DNA of 64,000 nucleotides from Lotus japonicus. Taxonomy: Eukaryota > Streptophyta > Magnoliopsida > Fabales > Fabaceae. A model generated the notes under the pieces. It saw nothing but the letters and a program-made list of their open reading frames with translations, was not told where the DNA came from and did no database searches. The stretch lies in NCBI RefSeq assembly GCF_012489685.1, contig NC_080041.1, positions 97,823,205-97,887,204 of the forward strand. The letters are read 5' to 3'. Both the position numbers and the translations under genes were made by a program. Shown here one piece after another: positions 11,356-21,659 of this stretch. Position 1 is the stretch's first letter; the number at the start of each line of letters is the position of its first letter.

Positions 11356-11370
11356 TTTTTTTGATAAGCA
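11356..11370 (-). mobile_element. Micro-insertion: 15-bp retroposon tail with 15-bp target duplication
   Basis: The inserted bases read TGCTTATCAAAAAAA on the minus strand. They are flanked by perfect copies of AGGAAAACAATACAT at 11341-11355 and 11371-11385. A 3' A tail plus a target duplication of retroposon length suggests target-primed reverse transcription that stopped almost at once. Confidence 0.65.
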
Positions 11371-11585
11371 AGGAAAACAATACATAATTACATACACAGA
11401 CTCCATTTCACTTCTATATATAGAGATAGATAGTTTCCAAATGTAACCCAAAAATAAATAAATTTAGATAGGAATACAAGTAAGAGAAGTCGGAGATAAT
11501 AAGTATTGTGGTATTGCAATTAAACATTTCAAGAATACTTTATAGCACAAATTAATTAATATGTACTTATCTTAACAAGGTATAA

Positions 11586-12270
11586 TTGTCTTATATCAAA
11601 GAAAGCAATCATAGCATGATTTGGATTTACTTGCTGAAACTGGATTACTTGGTGCTAAGCCTTGTTCAACTACAATGGATCCTGCTATCCATTTACATAG
11701 GACTTTTGGTGACAGGCTTCGTGATACTAGCTTCCAGTTACAAAATATTTATTGGCAGGTTGTTGTATCTAACAAGTACTAGAGCAGACATCACTTTTGT
11801 TGTGCACCATCTTAGTCAATTCCTAGATTGTGCTACTTCTGTTCATTATAAAGCTGCTCTTATAATTTTACGGTTTATTAAAAATTAACCAGCCAAAGGA
11901 CTCTTTCCCATCTCAATCTACTATTTCTCTAAAGGGTTTTGGTGATTCAGATTGGGGAGCTTGTTTAGATGCACGAAAATCAGTTTCTAGTTACTGTTTC
12001 TTCATTGGATCAGCTTTGGTCTCTTGGAGAAGCAAAAGGCAGTCCATTATTTCCAGATTATCAAGTGTAGCTGAATATCGTGCCCTTGCTCAAGCTGGTT
12101 GTGAAGCTCTTTGGCTAACATACTTGCTTACTGATTTACATCATGCATCTTTGCTTCCTGTTCTGCTATAGTGTGTCAATCATTAAGCTCTTCACATTGC
12201 TACTAATCCATTATTCCATGAACGCGCAAAACACTTTGAGTTAGACTGTTATCAAGGGATGTTAGACTGT
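11586..12270 (+). pseudogene. Dead Ty1-copia fragment: end of reverse transcriptase and RNase H
   Basis: Broken frames spell copia C-terminal motifs in order: a TLLGAKPCSTTMDP-like segment near 11630, then DSDWGACLDARKSVSSYC near 11950 and SSVAEYRALAQAGCEALW near 12065, then a NPLFHERAKHFELDC-like segment near 12205. Several stops and frameshifts are present (for example a TAA in the RT portion near 11886 and TAG near 12170). It reads rightward and is clearly older than the element at 2987-7862 and of a different family. Confidence 0.85.
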
Positions 12271-12319
12271 TTCAATCATTTAATTTGTTTCCAAGCTTGG
12301 AATGTTAGACATCCATTCT

Positions 12320-12510
12320 AGCTTGCAGGGGGGATTTTCGATCCAGTTAGTAGTTAATACTGTTAGTTGTAAATACTTTTAGTTTGTTATCTGTGCTAGT
12401 AAGCTCAGGTTGTGACCTTCATATAAAACCCATCCTCTGTATCATTTACTTTTAGAATGAATAAAGTGAGTTTCTCTTTTTCTTCTCTTCTCTTTCTCCC
12501 TCAATTCATT
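12320..12510 (+). repeat. Polypurine tract and decayed 3' LTR of the dead copia fragment
   Basis: GCTTGCAGGGGGGA at about 12322-12335 is a typical copia polypurine tract after the RNase H remnant. The following 170 bases contain TATATAAAA-like and AATAAA signals, as an LTR would. The outer LTR boundary is not definable because no partner is present. Confidence 0.5.
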
Positions 12511-13302
12511 ATTCCCCAACCCTTGAAATGTGTGAGTAATTTTCCTTGAACTAAACAGGTATCTTCGAGGTCTCAAATCTGCAGGTGGTGAACGTAGGTT
12601 CTTTTCTGAAACTTCAATTAAGTTCAGGAAGCAATAAGGCTCTCTCCAAATGAGTTCACAGCTGGAAACATGGCTTTTAATGTACTAGAGTTGCTTTCCC
12701 CATATCTATTCCCATGTCATCTGCTGACTTCTCTGCAACCGCAGCATGGAAAGACTAAACTTTTAGGTAAAGTGTCTTTCAGCTTTTAAGCATCAATTAG
12801 CTGAACCCTGTAATTGCTTTGTTGCATTCAGGATTTTCAATGCAAAGTTGTGGAAGGAGAAGGACCAAAAAAGAGTACTAGTTGGATATGTACAAATGGG
12901 GTGCATATGAGGTGTCATTACTCTTGAGTGTTTATAAATCAGGATTGGTCTAAGAATTACTTGTGCAATTCTAATTTAAAGGCTGGAACTTCTTGAGCTT
13001 GTATTTTACAATCATTTTATGATAGATAAGTAATTCTGGCATTTTTATTGAAATTGTAAATTTAAATGCCACCAGACTAGAGAAGATGGGCAAGAGTGGG
13101 GCTCCAAGAGAACCACATAAATATCCATGTATCTAATTTTTCACCTTTGATTCAATTGACACAAAAGAAACTATGTCAGTTGGATTTAACTCAGTAATAT
13201 TAGGAATCAACTTTCAACACTTTCTTAATACATTATTTTCATTGTTGGGTAAAATCATATGGTACCCCTTAAATTATGGGGGGTCTTTTCCATACTTACT
13301 AC
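12511..13302. other. Non-coding interval without recognised features
   Basis: The sequence is A/T-rich and shows no long open frame, no terminal repeats and no RNA gene that I can recognise. Confidence 0.6.
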
Positions 13303-13446
13303 CAATGTTATCAAATATCTGCGATGGCACCGCTATGACAGTTTCTCATGGCGGTTTTTTGCCTTTCCATCATGGCCAATATCCCGCAATTATTTGTCAT
13401 GTATGGCGGGATTTTAGGTTCCCGCCATCCGCAATTAACAACACTG
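13303..13446. mobile_element. Small MITE with TGGCGG-rich termini
   Basis: The left end ACCAATGTTATCAAATATCT leads into GCGATGGC; the right end read inward is CAGTGTTGTTAATTGCGGAT, leading into GGCGGG. The termini are imperfect inverted repeats, and the interior repeats ATGGCGG and its complement several times. It lies downstream of the QUA3 gene. No target duplication was confirmed. Confidence 0.5.
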
Positions 13447-13976
13447 CTTATTACCCGTTTTGGTGCAAACCAAATAGCACTTGTTGGAGTTTATTTAGTG
13501 CATTTACTAGTAGAGAAGCTTCAATAAGCCTGTATCTAAACAGGTTCTAACTGAGACTCTACATGAAATTCACCAAATAATAAAGAATACATAATTTATC
13601 TTAACTCTAATGGTTTGGTGACAAAATTTGGGAGAGTCAGAAAAAATTCATGATGTTGTGTCAGGAGGGAAAAGAATGAACTCAGGGTGAAATGTAGACA
13701 AATTGGAATCAGTGATGAATCTTCTTTTAATAAATAAAGAAGTGATAAATGAAAGTTGTGAATTACAATTCATCCTCAAAGCTATAACAAAATACAATGA
13801 ACATTGACTTGTGCTTTCCACATAAAACTGCACAATTTTTAACATCCTTTTCAAATCCTAACTTTACTATATTGAACAAGTTAGCATAGAGAAGATATCT
13901 TAGACTTCCCATTCCCTCATACACAAAAAGTGGAACTTTACCTGAATTACACAGCCCTGTGTCCCTGGGATGATAA

Positions 13977-16900
13977 TTAGAGCTTCCAGAATGTCTTGGT
14001 AGCAACTAGAATTTTTTCCCTGCCATGTGAGTCCGGTTCTTTATCATGAATGATAGGCTTCCACCTAACTGCACGAGCAATGGAAGCTACTTTGTTAATT
14101 ACTTCAGGGGTATCCCTCACCACAACAGTTCCCTCCGGGCGCAACATTCGATCAATTTCCACCATCAAATCCACAATACTACATCTGCAGTAGAAAAGAG
14201 GCAGTTGTTGTAAGTCGTGGTCTAGCATGAATTCAATAGAAGGAAACAGGCAAAAAGAAGAAAACCAATATATTCAAGAATAGAAACTACAATAGCTGCT
14301 GCGTAATTTGAGAGTCTCAGCAACTCTCCCTAATTCCCAATTACAAATGATGCCAAAGATGATAGTTTTCATTATCTATCTCTTATTTATATCATTTCCT
14401 CTCCCACCCTCTAACTAACGCTCTCAAACTAACTAAAACTACATCTACTAACTAACTAAAGAACCAACTATTGTTACCTACCATGTATCAACCCAGGTAG
14501 CTCGTATAACTAGAACTCGAGTAGCATTTAACCACTCCTTTATCCGTGCTATAACTCTACTCAATCATTTCAGAGCAAATCTAAGAACATCCAATGTCTT
14601 CTATTGAAGCAATGCAAGCTCTACAAACTCAAACTAATCAAAATAATGTAACCTTGTGCACAAGTAGAGCATTGTTTTCTTCTCTACGTCAATGACAGTA
14701 AATATCTAGCATTCGGATTAGCCCTAACTCTACCCCAAAAGCTAGTTCATAGGAAAGGATTGCTCTACCCATTATGATGACTTATTTGGCCATATCACTA
14801 GTCAATATGGGAACTATCAAACCCCCACCTCCCTTCACACTCAAAGGCTGAACTGGACATCTGGAGCATGAAGTTTGCTAGACTAAACACCTGTGGATGG
14901 CCCATTTATAGGTGGCCCAATAAATGGATAAAGGATAAACTCTGATACCAATTTGTAGAGTTTGAACCAATCCAGCCCTTATAACAAACGATAACAGAAA
15001 TAGCAGAAAAATAGTCTAAAATTTAAAAAGTAACAACACACGATACAATTCAAATTAATAACAACTAGATAGAATATCTATCTTTATTCGAACTCCTAAA
15101 AACTACAAAGAAACTGAAACTAACTTATCCTAAAACAAATCATATTTCAGCAAATGACATAAATCTCAACACAATATATGTAAATTCCCAAGTTTTGTAC
15201 AAATAAAAGATCTCCCAAATCAATAGATCAAGAGTGCTTATAAAAAAAAAAGATCAAGAGCTAAGGAAGTCAGGAGCTGTGACATCAGATCAGATAAGCA
15301 GTTTAGCATAAAAAATACCTGCTTTTACCAGAATCTGGATCTTTTACTAGTGAATCAATGCTGTCCACATGGATCAGATCATAACTACGAGGGTATGTCG
15401 AAAAAGGTTCACACCTGGAAACATAACCATGCAGCTTAGCTCCAAGAAAACTCATTCCTTACAAACTCAAATGCATATTCAAGTGCCCCAAATAAGAAGT
15501 TCACTTAAGATCAGAAGCAGGCTCCAGATTAAAATTTTAAAAAAAGAAAATGTGAAAAGATACTTGGTTTTCATTTTATGATATGCCTAGAAAGTTCTCA
15601 CTCCTTTACAACTAAAGTTTTATAGGAAAAAAGCTTATCATTCCTTTAATTGAGCAGAGTTGAATATCAATTTAGATCCAAATAACTTCAAATCTCAAAT
15701 GGGAACTAGATTAGGTTGGGACGCTTCAATACAAGCATATCTACATTCGCATACAAGATAACATCAACCAGTAGTAATTTCCAAAGAAAAGCCACAAGCA
15801 TAATGAACAAGTCAAAATAGGAATGTAGGAAGCAACTCAGCAAGCTGAAACAGCTGAAATATCAGTTGAATCTGCGTTCTGGTCCAAGACAATAATTATT
15901 GCAATAACATGATTTTCCAACAATGTCGATTTCAAATCACATCATCAATGAAAAACTGAAAGGTTTCATTAGCAAGCATTACAATGTATGCCAAAACATA
16001 AAAACCTTAAGTATTCTTGATAGTCCCTTTAAGAGAGGATGCATGAAACTTTCGGCAAAAACTCACCAATCATGATAGACTCCAATAAGGCCTCTGTCAT
16101 ATATCACATCAAGAGTGGGTGGCTTTTGAGCTGGAACAACATTCATTACCCAGACAGGATCAGATTTTAAGGCTGCTGCAAAACCCCCAAATAATGCATT
16201 CAGGTCCATGACATTGCGAACAGATCGAGTCCCCAATTTAATATTTAGAGAATTCTTATAGTATGCAACCCTCCTCGACCAGCGTCCAGTGTCCGCCTCA
16301 TACACATCAATGCCATTTTTCAGGACTGCTGATCTTGGAGGTACAGCAGTTAGCCTCTCTGGCCATTTGGAAATCTTTCCAATAGCATAATTTCCTTTGA
16401 CAGAAGATGTCCTACTGACACATTTGTTCAACTTGAAGTACCTGTAAAATAATCAACTTGATTTCACAATTCAAAGTAATCAAGAAATCTTTAATAATGA
16501 TAGCGTTCACCCAAGTGCTATTTAAAGCATGTTTGTTTCAGTTTTGTCATAAGAAAAATCACTCTTTAAAAATAACCATTAATTTTTTTTTGAAAGAAAA
16601 TAACCATTATTTAAAAAGAGAAAAAGCTGAAATCAGATTATTTGAAAAAGCTAATTTGAGTAGCTTATCAAGAAAAGCTAATACGATAGCATTCACCCAA
16701 GCTTATGATTTTCATAAAAAAATCAAAAACAAAAATCTCTTTTTAAACATATAAATATCATTTTTTCAAATCTTAAACAAATGTACTCTAATACTTGAAT
16801 CGATGCTGGACAATATAGAAAGAGAAGCAAAGATAGTAACAAGAAAAATAACTCAGTCTAGCAAAGGTCTACTTGAAATTACCAAGCTTGATTTGGGTCA

Positions 16901-19900
16901 TCCGAATGATCACACAACTCGAGACTAAATTCATTTTCGTTGGGAAGACATGTATCTTCTGCAGGCTTCTTCCAGATCACAGTGTTACCTTCTACAGCAA
17001 TAAGTTCATAACACAAGGCTTTTGCCACAGCCTGGAGATCGGACCATTCTTTCTCTTGTTTAGGCCACTGAACAGGGGGACCAGAGATGACTAAATATCC
17101 ACTAGGGCGAAGTAATCTATCCACTTCCATGAAATAAGTTGCATCTGCAAGGCAAAACTTCTGCATTATGGAAGTGACAAGCATGTAGAAGACTGGAAGA
17201 CAAGCATAAACGAGACGCAATGAGTAACTTACTGTAGGCTGTAAATGGGATCAAACACCGAGAACAATGAACTAAGTCAAATCCAAATGCAGGAAATGGG
17301 AGTCTGCGAGTGCCAAGCATAGCAACGAAAGCTGGTATTCCTCTTTCCAGGGCAAATTGTATTTGTGATTTATGTGAATCTCTTGGAGCAAAAGACATGG
17401 TCAAAATATTTTGAGTCAGTAAATATCCTCCAAAACTAGCAACCTGTAAAAAAATGAGATGTATTTGCATGTTAACCAGAAATATATTCGAGTAAGGTCT
17501 CAAAGGAAAATAGCAAAACATCTCTTACCCCACACCCCATGTCAAGAGCAGTCCTCAGAACACCTCCACTAATTGGAATGTATTGACCAAGTTTTTCAAT
17601 ATATTGCTCTGCTCCATCTGGAAACATTGTACCACCACCGGGGAATATAAAGTGTTGACCTTCTAGCTTCATCCATCCCTGATGACCTTTCCTGTCAGCA
17701 ATCTTGCTGTGTGGCATGTTTTTGTACCATATCTGCACAGAATATATTATTAATGCTTTCAGATAGATGGATCAACGAGTTGCAAATATCAGCAGCATTC
17801 TGAACTCTGAAGTATAGTGTGATATCTTGTTGATGTTTTTCTTCAAATGAAAAAAAGAAATATATATATATATATATATATATATTATGAACATTACCCT
17901 TTTCCATCCATCCTCTTAGAAGAAGTTCTAACATCACAGAGAGTTATGATAATGCAAAGTGTTTATTACAGAAAGCTAACAGGGGAACCTCAAATGATCA
18001 AGGGTAAGCAACTACTTCTACATCTTTTGCCCATAGCTCTATCGGACACTATGGATTTGCCCTGAACCAATTATCCCAAAAGCGTTGTTGGGTAAAACAC
18101 ACATGAATGATTATATTTCTAACACGCACACTCACACAAGAGACCACTCGGGTTTGAAGGATGAACAATGCACAGCCACAGGCCCACCTACCATGTGCTG
18201 AAATTCAACTTTTTTTTTTATTAGAAGAATTGTGGGTGGCAAGGATCAAACTCTAGACCACTTAGTCATAGAGGCTGTGATACCATGTCATGAACCAATT
18301 ATCTCAAAAGCTTAAGCCCTCCTCCACCACACAATGGGAATTAATTAATTCAACCCCTTCAATTTTGGGTCACTCCTTTTTCTTATTCGTCCACCTCACT
18401 ATCACCTCTTTCTCACTTTCATCACACTGTAAAGTGTAAACTAAATTCTAATTTGTCTGCTAGCCTCACCTCATGAGTCATGATTATAATGAAGTCAAAA
18501 CACCCACCTAAGAGCCCTCTTCTACCATTTTTTACATTTCAATTCCTATTCACAAGGGGTACTTTTCTGTCCTAGAGGAATCTTATTTGGCTTTAGTTGC
18601 TCCAAAACTTGCTGTCATAAAACATAAAAAATGGCATTATGTTAGTTCAGCAAGAACTCAAATTTAAAGGCATCCATCTAGTCTGCTTCCTTCTAAACTG
18701 GCATGTTGACATTGCTTTATGTAGTGATCCTGCTGTGGACTATATAAAATTATAAATATGAACCCTGCCACAACCCAACAGCAAAATTACTTTCTTATAT
18801 TAATCACCAAGACATATATAAGCCTCATAATGGCAAAAAGGTCCAGGATCCAGAAGCAGCTGAAAACACAGTATTCTTCTTCAGGCTCAAACTCCAACAC
18901 ACCACAAGAACTGGATACCAATAAGTTAAATCACAAACACAGCCCTCCCCACCCTAAACTGAAAAATCACAAAAACAAGCACCATATCCTTCCACTAAAA
19001 CAGTAGCGCTCCCTCCACATTATATATAGGCTAGCAAGGCACCACCACCAAAATAACAACAGTCAAAGCTTTTTTTCTTTCTCAAATATAGAGGGGTTGT
19101 AAAAGGAAGGAGAAAGGAGGATAAAATTTTAATTTCTAATAAATATCCACTAATTTGAAATTTCAAAAGTACAAATAAGAAGATAAAAATGATGTATTAG
19201 CATAAACTTTATATCACAATCTTCTATTTATTTTGATAAACTCAAAAACCCTCTACACTAACAGATCCAAACACAAAGTGAAGTCATTTACATCAATCAT
19301 GCCATGCCATAATATCTTATCAAATAATCATGTGTGATAACGAACTTGCATCCTCCCAATCCATTTCTTTCTACAAGCAATGTATAATCATATCTATTGT
19401 TTCAAAAAGGGTTATATCGGTATAATTAATCTGAGATTCGCAACTCATGCTCGGACTTACAAGCTTCTTTAACCTTTAACCATTACAGGTATTGGATATC
19501 TGGTGTCTGCTGTACAAAAAGTCAATGAAACTCTTCTTGTGGATTGGAATTGGAATTGGAATTGGAATGTAAGTCCTTACTCAATTATCCAAATAAACAC
19601 TAGATTGACCATTAAAATCTTGGATGGCTAGTAATGGAGAAAAGAAGAAAAAAAAGGAAAAGAGATCCAAATTGGTCTAAAGACAGATCCTGTCATTAAA
19701 CAGAACATTTAAATCATGTCTGACAGCATATCTAGCTAGACACAACAATTAAAAACAAAATGACAAAAAAAGGAAGAACAATCAAATCAAATATTTACCA
19801 ACTTTGGACAACTTCAAACAAAACACTGAACAATCACCACACCTTGTGCATACTCTCCGGCCACTGCACCGAAATCCGGTACCCCTTCGGCGGCGGAATC

Positions 19901-20280
19901 AAGCAGAGTGGCGTATCCTCCGGCCTTGGGCAATGCCTCTCCCTGTAGTAGTTCATCTCCCTACTGAGCTGGCTATTCAACCTCGGATCCTCACACGGCA
20001 TATGGTCCACATCATCGACAATACACGCCTCGAGGGTCCTCCCGGGCCACTTCCCTTCCTCGATCGCCGCCACGATGCGGCCTCGCTGCTGCGGGTCTCC
20101 GGTTGAGAGATGCAGTGTCCGGCGGCCGGAGGCGGCGAGGGAGTCGCCGAGGGTGGTGAAGACGAGAACAATGAAGAGAAGCACCAAGAGGAAGAACGCT
20201 CCGGTGATTAAGTCCAGAAGCCGCCATTGACGTGTGGTATTGCCGTGGCGCTTGGAAGATAGCAAATTGGAAGTACCCAT
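13977..20280 (-). CDS. QUA3: Putative pectin (homogalacturonan) methyltransferase, QUASIMODO3/PMT13 type
   Basis: Seven exons join without a frame break: 20280-19843, 17732-17529, 17443-17233, 17144-16883, 16441-16067, 15414-15319 and 14184-13977 (597 aa). All introns are GT/AG, with phases 0, 0, 1, 2, 2, 2. The ATG is the first in frame and the N-terminus is a classical type II Golgi signal anchor: a short basic tail ([13 protein letters not shown]) and a hydrophobic segment at about residues 22-43. The PMT domain (PF03141) follows, with the SAM-binding motif LDMGCGVASFGG (about 209-220) and HCSRCLIPF. In Arabidopsis QUA3 is a Golgi protein implicated in methyl-esterification of homogalacturonan; catalysis here is inferred. 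Length and motifs match the family closely, so the gene looks intact. Intron 1 is 2.1 kb and intron 6 holds retrotransposon debris. A paralogue lies about 5 kb upstream, in the same orientation. Confidence 0.93.
14540..15172 (-). mobile_element. LTR-retrotransposon fragment in QUA3 intron 6
   Basis: On the minus strand TGGTATCAGAGTTTATCC (about 14935-14952) matches the initiator-Met tRNA primer-binding site. It is preceded by an LTR-like segment (about 14954-15171) that ends CTCTACA and starts near TGTTGAGATT. Leader or gag-like sequence follows to the left, down to about 14540. No second LTR or RT was seen, so it is a truncated insertion. The neighbouring 14230-14520 resembles the end of another, unrelated copia LTR. 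Both lie within the intron and leave the splice sites intact. Confidence 0.5.
15235..15250 (+). mobile_element. Micro-insertion: 16-bp retroposon tail with 10-bp target duplication
   Basis: TGCTTATAAAAAAAAA is flanked by AGATCAAGAG at 15225-15234 and 15251-15260. The tail resembles that at 11356-11370, in the opposite orientation. It lies in QUA3 intron 6. Confidence 0.55.
16582..16596 (-). mobile_element. Micro-insertion: 15-bp retroposon tail with 13-bp target duplication
   Basis: The insert reads CTTTCAAAAAAAAAT on the minus strand and is flanked by AAAATAACCATTA at 16569-16581 and 16597-16609. It lies in QUA3 intron 4. The same intron has two copies of GATAGC(G/A)TTCACCCAAG near 16499 and 16684. 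Confidence 0.55.
17856..17884. repeat. (TA)n microsatellite in QUA3 intron 1
   Basis: A TA run of about 14 units lies near the acceptor end of intron 1. The remaining 2 kb of this intron is A/T-rich with no coding. It contains two related CCATGTCATGAACCAATTAT-like segments near 18060 and 18285 that look like repeat debris. Confidence 0.85.
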
Positions 20281-20700
20281 TTGAGGAGAAGGTTGATCTG
20301 ATCAAACTGGCATCTGGGTCTTGGTTTTCAATGCGGTTTGAGGGTAAAAATCGGTGCTTTTTGGAGGAACCAGATAGGAAACCTTGGTGGGGTGTTTTGC
20401 TGTTTCTCTGTTTCTGTGATGGGAATTGCATGCAGAGTTATGGAATGATGAAATGTGTAACTGGTGTGTGTCTGAGTCTGTGTGTGTGTGTGTGTCTTGT
20501 GGTTTGGTTTTGAGAAGTGTTGTTGTTGGTTGTTTGAGTGTGAGATTGAGATGAGTTTTAAGAGTGAGATGTGAATGAAGGGGAAGATGCAGGATCTGAT
20601 GTGGTCACCTGCTCTGGTTCTGGATTTGGATTTGGACCATTTTTTTAATGCCATTGCAGATGTTTAATAAAGAGATTATTCTAATCCACTTACTCATAAT
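20281..20700 (-). promoter_or_regulatory. 5' leader and proximal promoter region of QUA3
   Basis: Upstream of the ATG the minus strand is rich in CA and TC. A (CA)n run complementary to the GTGTGTG tract at about 20463-20495 lies 180-215 bases before the start codon. No unambiguous TATA box is seen; CTTTATTAAAC near 20665 is a weak candidate. The transcription start is not determinable from sequence alone. Confidence 0.35.
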
Positions 20701-20858
20701 GGAACAAACAGATATATTGCTATAAATCCATTCTTTAAGCAATTAATTACATCAAGAATTTAGTAAAATTGGTTGATTGCCGAGAGCTCTGTAACATTTT
20801 AACATTTAGTTCAGAGTTATTTCTTAGGTGGTACAAATGGAGAATGATTTGTTGGAAG

Positions 20859-21172
20859 CAGGGTCGGTCTCGATATTTTGGAGGCTCTGGGTAAATAATA
20901 AAAATTGACCCCTAAATTTTCTTTTGGAGAAAGTTTAATGGGGACACTACGCCAAAAAAGACTTATTACAGCGGTTAAATTTGGCATTTTATAGCGGTTC
21001 ACACCCGCTGTAAAAGACTATACAACGGTCCAAACCGCTGTAAAAGATAGATTATTTACGACGGTTCTTTAAGGACAACCACTGTAAAAACAATTCAATT
21101 TTTTTTTGAAACCCCTTCTTTTTGGAGGCCCTGGGCTGTGGGCCTGCTTGCACAGGCCCAGGGTCGGCCCTG
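20859..21172. mobile_element. hAT-superfamily MITE, 314 bp
   Basis: The element starts CAGGGTCGGTC and ends GGTCGGCCCTG, giving inverted termini of about 11 bp. It is flanked by a perfect 8-bp target duplication, GTTGGAAG, at 20851-20858 and 21173-21180. Eight-base duplications and CAGGG termini are characteristic of hAT. It has no transposase. A CACTA-like segment is embedded in it. Confidence 0.9.
20946..21087 (+). mobile_element. CACTA terminal fragment embedded in the hAT MITE
   Basis: CACTACGCCAAAAAAG starts a segment with alternating AGCGGTT and AACCGCTGTAAAA subterminal repeats, the hallmark of CACTA ends. The matching TAGTG end is missing, so the segment is one-sided. It was either captured by the hAT element or truncated after insertion. 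Confidence 0.6.
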
Positions 21173-21282
21173 GTTGGAAGAGACATATCATTTTATATGT
21201 TCTTCAAACCTCAAGGGAATAGTCTCATGATTATCCGTTATGAAATACCTTAGAAAACTAAAAACAAGTATACCTTGATATA

Positions 21283-21420
21283 TTACTATATTCACACTCA
21301 CATAACACATTCTCTTCATTTCAATTTCACTAATTTTTTCTTTGTGTCTCTCTTCTTTTTCTATCTCTATTTTATTTATTTCTCACTCTAAAAATAATGT
21401 GTGAATAAAGTATTATGGTT
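21283..21420. mobile_element. Candidate small MITE
   Basis: TTACTATATTCACAC on the left mirrors ATACTTTATTCACAC on the minus strand at the right. The interior is T/C-rich. No target duplication was found. Confidence 0.3.
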
Positions 21421-21581
21421 AATTTTGAGAATTAAGTTGTAATGGGAAAAGGTTTGATTAACACCTACTTATGAGGGGAAAAGATATGAAAGTAGGTGAG
21501 ATAGAGAAATAAAGGAAAAAGAGAAAAAAAATATAAATAAAATGATCTGTAAAACAGATTGGAAAAATTAGGTGTGAATGA

Positions 21582-21608
21582 ATTAATAATAATAATAATA
21601 ATAATAAT
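21582..21608. repeat. (AAT)n microsatellite
   Basis: About eight AAT units lie in non-coding sequence between the two PMT genes. Confidence 0.9.
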
Positions 21609-21659
21609 TTTGACGAGTAAAAAGTTTGGGTGGATTCAGTTTCGGTTACCACCATAGGT

